Shown here in pieces: positions 60,161-64,000 of a DNA stretch of 64,000 nt. This DNA comes from an uncultured Clostridia bacterium. GTDB taxonomy: Bacteria; Bacillota; Clostridia; Oscillospirales; Ruminococcaceae. Where the stretch lies: positions 1-64,000 of the forward strand of contig CANPXN010000001.1 in NCBI GenBank assembly GCA_947586185.1, given 5' to 3'. Each line of letters opens with the position of its first letter. The stretch's first letter is position 1. The notes beneath the pieces were generated by a model, which was not told the DNA's origin, did no database searches, and saw nothing but the letters and a program-made list of their open reading frames with translations. Made by a program: the position numbers and the translations under genes.

Positions 60161-61675
60161 ATGAAAAAAACTATATTGAAAAATGCAATGATACTTACTC
60201 TTAATGAAAATGACGAGGTTTTAGAAAACTCAGATATTCTCATAGAGGGAGATACTATAAAGGAGATTTCTAAGAATATTGTTCCGGAGGGTGATGAAGC
60301 TGTAACAGATTGCTTAGGACTTCTTATCACTCCGGGTTTTGTAAACGCTCATCTTCATTCTGATGAAAATATGTTCAAGGGACTTTATGATAATCTTCCT
60401 CTGGAGCTGTGGATGCTTTATTCTTATCCTCCGTCTCCTGAATATGGCGATTTTCCGGAAAGACTTGTATATTTAAGGACTCTTGCCGGAGCGATAGAAC
60501 AGATACGTTCGGGTATTACAAGCTGTCAGGATGATGTTTCGGGGCATCCAAGAACAACTGCGGATACTCACAGGATAATTTTTAAGGCATATGAGGACAT
60601 CGGAATGAGAGCCAATATCTCCACCTCGGCTCTGCATAAAAACTTTCTTGATACTATTCCGTATCTCAGGGATTATGTTCCGGCGGAGCTTCAGAAAAAA
60701 TTTTTTGATCCGATTCCAATGAGCGAGGAGCTTGCGGAGGCTGAAAAGATCATAAAGGAATGGAACGGAAAAGGTAATTTCAAAGTGACCCTTTCTCCTA
60801 TCGCTCCGCAGAGGTGTACGGATGAATATAATGTAAGGGTGTATGAGCTTGCGGAAAAATATGATCTTCCGTATCATACTCATATATGCGAAACAAGAAT
60901 GCAGAGGGAAACAGGCTTTGAATTTTATGGAAAGACCATTATTCAGCACTGTAAAGAGCTTGGTATTTTGTCGGATAGAACAACTATAGCTCATGGTAAC
61001 TGGCTTGACGACAGAGATATTGAGATTGCTGCTGAAACAGGAATAAATGTTGTTCATAATATTGTTAGTAATTTAAAGCTCGGCAGCGGTATAATGCCGT
61101 ATACAAAAATGGCGGAGTCAGGAGTTCATATCTGTCTTGGTACTGACGGAACAAGCAGTAATGACAGTCAGAATATGTTTGAGGTAATGAAGACCGCAGC
61201 TTTGGTCCACAAGGTAACTCAGCCGGATTATAACAGGTGGCCTTCAGCAGGACAGATCATTGACAACGCTGTAAAGGGAGGAGCAAGAAGCCTTATGAGG
61301 GAGGATGAAATCGGATCTGTCGAACCTGGCAAAAAAGCAGACCTGCTTATGTTTGATCTTTCCGCATATTCTTTTACGCCTCTTAATGATATCAAGAATC
61401 ACATAGTATACTGTGAAAACGGCAGCCATATTAAAAATGTAATGATCGGCGGAGTTATGGTCATGAAGGATGGAGAGCTGACAACAATTGACGAAAGGGC
61501 TGTTCTTTCAGAGCTGAGAGAAATGAACAAGGAGTTTTCTGAGAGGTATAAAAAGGTTTTACCGCTGTCCGATGAAATTTTCAGATATATTGATCAGTCA
61601 TATAATACATGTATTGAAAAGGAAGATAAGCTTTGGCGCTTTTCAGCTCCTTTAAGCGAATACCGCAAATCTTGA
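60161..61675 (+). CDS. Amidohydrolase family protein (TrzN/AtzB/SsnA-like)
   Basis: VNAHLHSDEN, HTHICET, AHGNWLDDRDI, GTDGTSSND metal-site order. Confidence 0.88.
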   Translation: MKKTILKNAMILTLNENDEVLENSDILIEGDTIKEISKNIVPEGDEAVTDCLGLLITPGFVNAHLHSDENMFKGLYDNLPLELWMLYSYPPSPEYGDFPERLVYLRTLAGAIEQIRSGITSCQDDVSGHPRTTADTHRIIFKAYEDIGMRANISTSALHKNFLDTIPYLRDYVPAELQKKFFDPIPMSEELAEAEKIIKEWNGKGNFKVTLSPIAPQRCTDEYNVRVYELAEKYDLPYHTHICETRMQRETGFEFYGKTIIQHCKELGILSDRTTIAHGNWLDDRDIEIAAETGINVVHNIVSNLKLGSGIMPYTKMAESGVHICLGTDGTSSNDSQNMFEVMKTAALVHKVTQPDYNRWPSAGQIIDNAVKGGARSLMREDEIGSVEPGKKADLLMFDLSAYSFTPLNDIKNHIVYCENGSHIKNVMIGGVMVMKDGELTTIDERAVLSELREMNKEFSERYKKVLPLSDEIFRYIDQSYNTCIEKEDKLWRFSAPLSEYRKS

Positions 61676-61690
61676 AAAGGAGGCAGTGTT

Positions 61691-62083
61691 ATGGGTGATG
61701 AAAAATTTTATGAAGACGCCAAACGTGATATGCTTTGTAGGTATATACCTGCTGATAAATTCAGACTTGTGGGAAGCGCATATAAAAACGTTCCCGGAGG
61801 TCTTACCGAAGTCAGGGTGAAGCTGAATATCAAAAAGAAGTTTGCCGATGCTCTGAGCTTTAACACCTCAAAAAGCGGACTGCTATTCGGTTGGGTTCGG
61901 GCAGGAGAAATGCTTAAAAAGGAAGACGGAAGCAAAAGTGCAGAGAAGATCGAGCTTTACGATTGGGACAACGGTTTTCTGATGCTTATTTTTTACAAGG
62001 AAGGCAGTAAGCAAGGCGTTTATGTATCGTCTGAGGATGTTAGGCTTTTGCTTGAAAACTGTATGCGTCCAAACAATGAATAG
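61691..62083 (+). CDS. Hypothetical protein, last gene of the operon
   Basis: 130 aa, RBS AAGGAGG, close spacing to the upstream gene; no family recognised. Confidence 0.6.
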   Translation: MGDEKFYEDAKRDMLCRYIPADKFRLVGSAYKNVPGGLTEVRVKLNIKKKFADALSFNTSKSGLLFGWVRAGEMLKKEDGSKSAEKIELYDWDNGFLMLIFYKEGSKQGVYVSSEDVRLLLENCMRPNNE

Positions 62084-62127
62084 TAAAGGGACTGACATGC
62101 CTGAAAACGGTTCGTCAGTCCTTTTAC
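62083..62127 (+). terminator. Rho-independent terminator closing the operon
   Basis: GTAAAGGGACTGAC ... GTCAGTCCTTTTAC. Confidence 0.8.
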
Positions 62128-62286
62128 TTATATTGCTTTCAAAAAACGGTATCTCTTATATGTTTAATGTTTAACTTTTATAGCAAAAAAGGTTCAAGCA
62201 TGCTGGAAAAGTTGAGTTATTAAGTTATATGAAACAGTATTGCAGAATGAAAATTAAAAGATATACTTAGGTTTTGCTGGATGCAA

Positions 62287-62315
62287 TTGACTTTTGCTGA
62301 TTTTTAGTGTATAAT
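62287..62315 (+). promoter_or_regulatory. Promoter of the adenylate-forming ligase gene
   Basis: TTGACT-17 nt-TATAAT. Confidence 0.75.
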
Positions 62316-62346
62316 ATACAAATAAAACTAAAAAGCGGAGAAGAAA

Positions 62347-64000
62347 ATGGAAGTTAATTATAGAAATTACAGACAAAAAATTGAAGAGGTTCTAAGGGAT
62401 TACAGCGGCAAAAATGCTGTTACATATATGCGGAGTAATGGCACAACGGAAAAGCTATCTTTTCATGACATTGAAGTTTTTCTGCATAAAGCCTCCGAGG
62501 ACCTTGAAAAATACAATATCATACCGGGCGACAGGGTAGCTATCGTTTCTCCTCTGTCGCCTTATGCTGTTATAATAAGCATCGTTCTTACTTATATGAA
62601 TATAACTATAGTTCCGGTCGACGCATCTCTGCCTGTTGGAGAGATTGAAAAGCTTATTGAGTTTTCAGATGTCAGAGGGCTTTTTATTACAGATAAGCTG
62701 CACAGCCGTATCAGCAGAAAAATTACCGGTAAGATTCCTTGCTTTCGTATTTATGACGCTCTTTCAATAACCCCTTTTGAAGACAGCGCTCCATGTATAG
62801 CTGTCAAGACTCCCGATCCTGAAATGGATGTAACGGCAATAATTTACTCTTCCGGTACAACAGGTCAGATGAAGGGTGTAAAGATAACCTATAAGTCAGT
62901 TTTGAATGCTGTGGAGATCAATAAGAGGCTTGTTGGTATAAAGGCTTTTATGAGGTATCTCCTTGTGCTGCCCTTTAATCACATTGCCGGATTTACAAGC
63001 GCTCTTGCGTTCTTTCTTACCGGATGTGAGATAGGATTTATTGAGGACGTTGACGCTTCAAAGCTTCAAAAAGGAATGCAGGAATTTAAACCTCACTGCT
63101 TTGTTATAATCCCTAAGGTGTATGAGGTTATGGAGCAGAAGATACGAGCTGCTGTGCGGGCGAAGGGCATAGTAGTTTATAAAGCTATAAATGCACTTTT
63201 GAAAATATCAGGATTTTTAAGGAAAAGCTTTGGAATTAATATAGGCAGAAAAGTGTTTCACAGTATTACAAAAGAGGTTTTCGGCACTGATATTACCAGT
63301 ATAGGAACAGGCGCATCACCATGCAAGGCAGAGACTGCTGAATTTTTCCTTAATCTCGGACTTAAATGGCACAATTTTTACGCTTCAACAGAAACCAATG
63401 TACCGGTCACTGCTACGAGCATTGTGGATAAATATCCATCCGATACAGTGGGAAATGTAAATCATCACCCTGAAATTGAAGTAAGGATAAATGGCGCTGA
63501 TGAAAACGGAATCGGCGAGATCGTTGTAAAGTCACAGCTTATGATGAAGGGCTATTTCCGTGCTCCTGAGCTTACAAAAGAAGCTTTTGAAAACAGATTT
63601 TTTAAAACAGGAGATTATGGGTATATTGATAAAAAGGGATTTCTTCATATTACTGGTAGGATCAAGGAGAGTATAGTTCTTCAGAACGGAAAAAAGGTAT
63701 CTCCTGCGGATGTAGACGATTATTATCTTGCAAGAGTTCCTGGCTATGACATTGCGAGCAGGGGCATTGTAAGCCCTGAGGGTCAGTATGATGAAACTCA
63801 TCTTTTCATTGCCTCCGACGGTCTTGACCAGCAGGAAAGAAAAAAGGTTCTTTCTTTGTTTGAGAGGGAGTCACGAAGCGCTCCGTCGATGTACAAGCTT
63901 TTAGGAATACACTTTGTACAGCAGATACAGCGCACATCTGTCGGCAAGGTAAAGCGCTTTTGTCTTGAGCCGGAGGATAGTCAGGTTTGCAAGGCTAAAA
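62347..64000 (+). CDS. AMP-dependent synthetase/ligase (ANL superfamily), runs off window end
   Basis: Not in the ORF track (no stop in window); translated by eye: IIYSSGTTGQMKGVKITYKS, YASTETNVP, TGDYGYIDKKGFLHITGRIKE, TSVGKVKR. Confidence 0.92.
   Translation, partial: MEVNYRNYRQKIEEVLRDYSGKNAVTYMRSNGTTEKLSFHDIEVFLHKASEDLEKYNIIPGDRVAIVSPLSPYAVIISIVLTYMNITIVPVDASLPVGEIEKLIEFSDVRGLFITDKLHSRISRKITGKIPCFRIYDALSITPFEDSAPCIAVKTPDPEMDVTAIIYSSGTTGQMKGVKITYKSVLNAVEINKRLVGIKAFMRYLLVLPFNHIAGFTSALAFFLTGCEIGFIEDVDASKLQKGMQEFKPHCFVIIPKVYEVMEQKIRAAVRAKGIVVYKAINALLKISGFLRKSFGINIGRKVFHSITKEVFGTDITSIGTGASPCKAETAEFFLNLGLKWHNFYASTETNVPVTATSIVDKYPSDTVGNVNHHPEIEVRINGADENGIGEIVVKSQLMMKGYFRAPELTKEAFENRFFKTGDYGYIDKKGFLHITGRIKESIVLQNGKKVSPADVDDYYLARVPGYDIASRGIVSPEGQYDETHLFIASDGLDQQERKKVLSLFERESRSAPSMYKLLGIHFVQQIQRTSVGKVKRFCLEPEDSQVCKAK

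Noticed and set aside
60473-61057. 194-aa minus-strand ORF
   Set aside because: Antisense to the amidohydrolase gene; composition typical of a shadow frame

Overview
The window looks like a chromosomal segment of a Clostridia / Oscillospiraceae (Ruminococcus-like) genome; the taxon is inferred from gene content and codon style only. Core blocks: polA-rimI-tsaD; GTP-type PEPCK; an Rnf operon with apbE, a NusG-II protein and a Gx transporter; luxS; an M23 peptidase; the complete S10-spc-alpha ribosomal protein supercluster (rpsJ to rplQ, with secY, adk, map, infA, rpoA); a thiazole-synthesis set (thiS-thiG-thiH-tenI/thiE-like); and a T-box-controlled ilvA. Accessory or less ordinary content: a TetM-like translational GTPase fused to a YacP/Rae1-like NYN nuclease domain; an eight-gene operon (two SDR proteins, one a tandem SDR, two paralogous substrate-binding lipoproteins, ABC permease and ATPase, an amidohydrolase and an orphan protein) behind a leader terminator; a LacI-type-sensor/GGDEF protein; a dockerin-tagged LRR protein; and several palindromic MITE-like elements, one embedded in the ilvA T-box leader and one sitting on the stop codon of an Xre regulator. 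I saw no rRNA, tRNA, CRISPR array, prophage or transposase gene. All family calls come from reading motifs and protein sequence, not from database searches.
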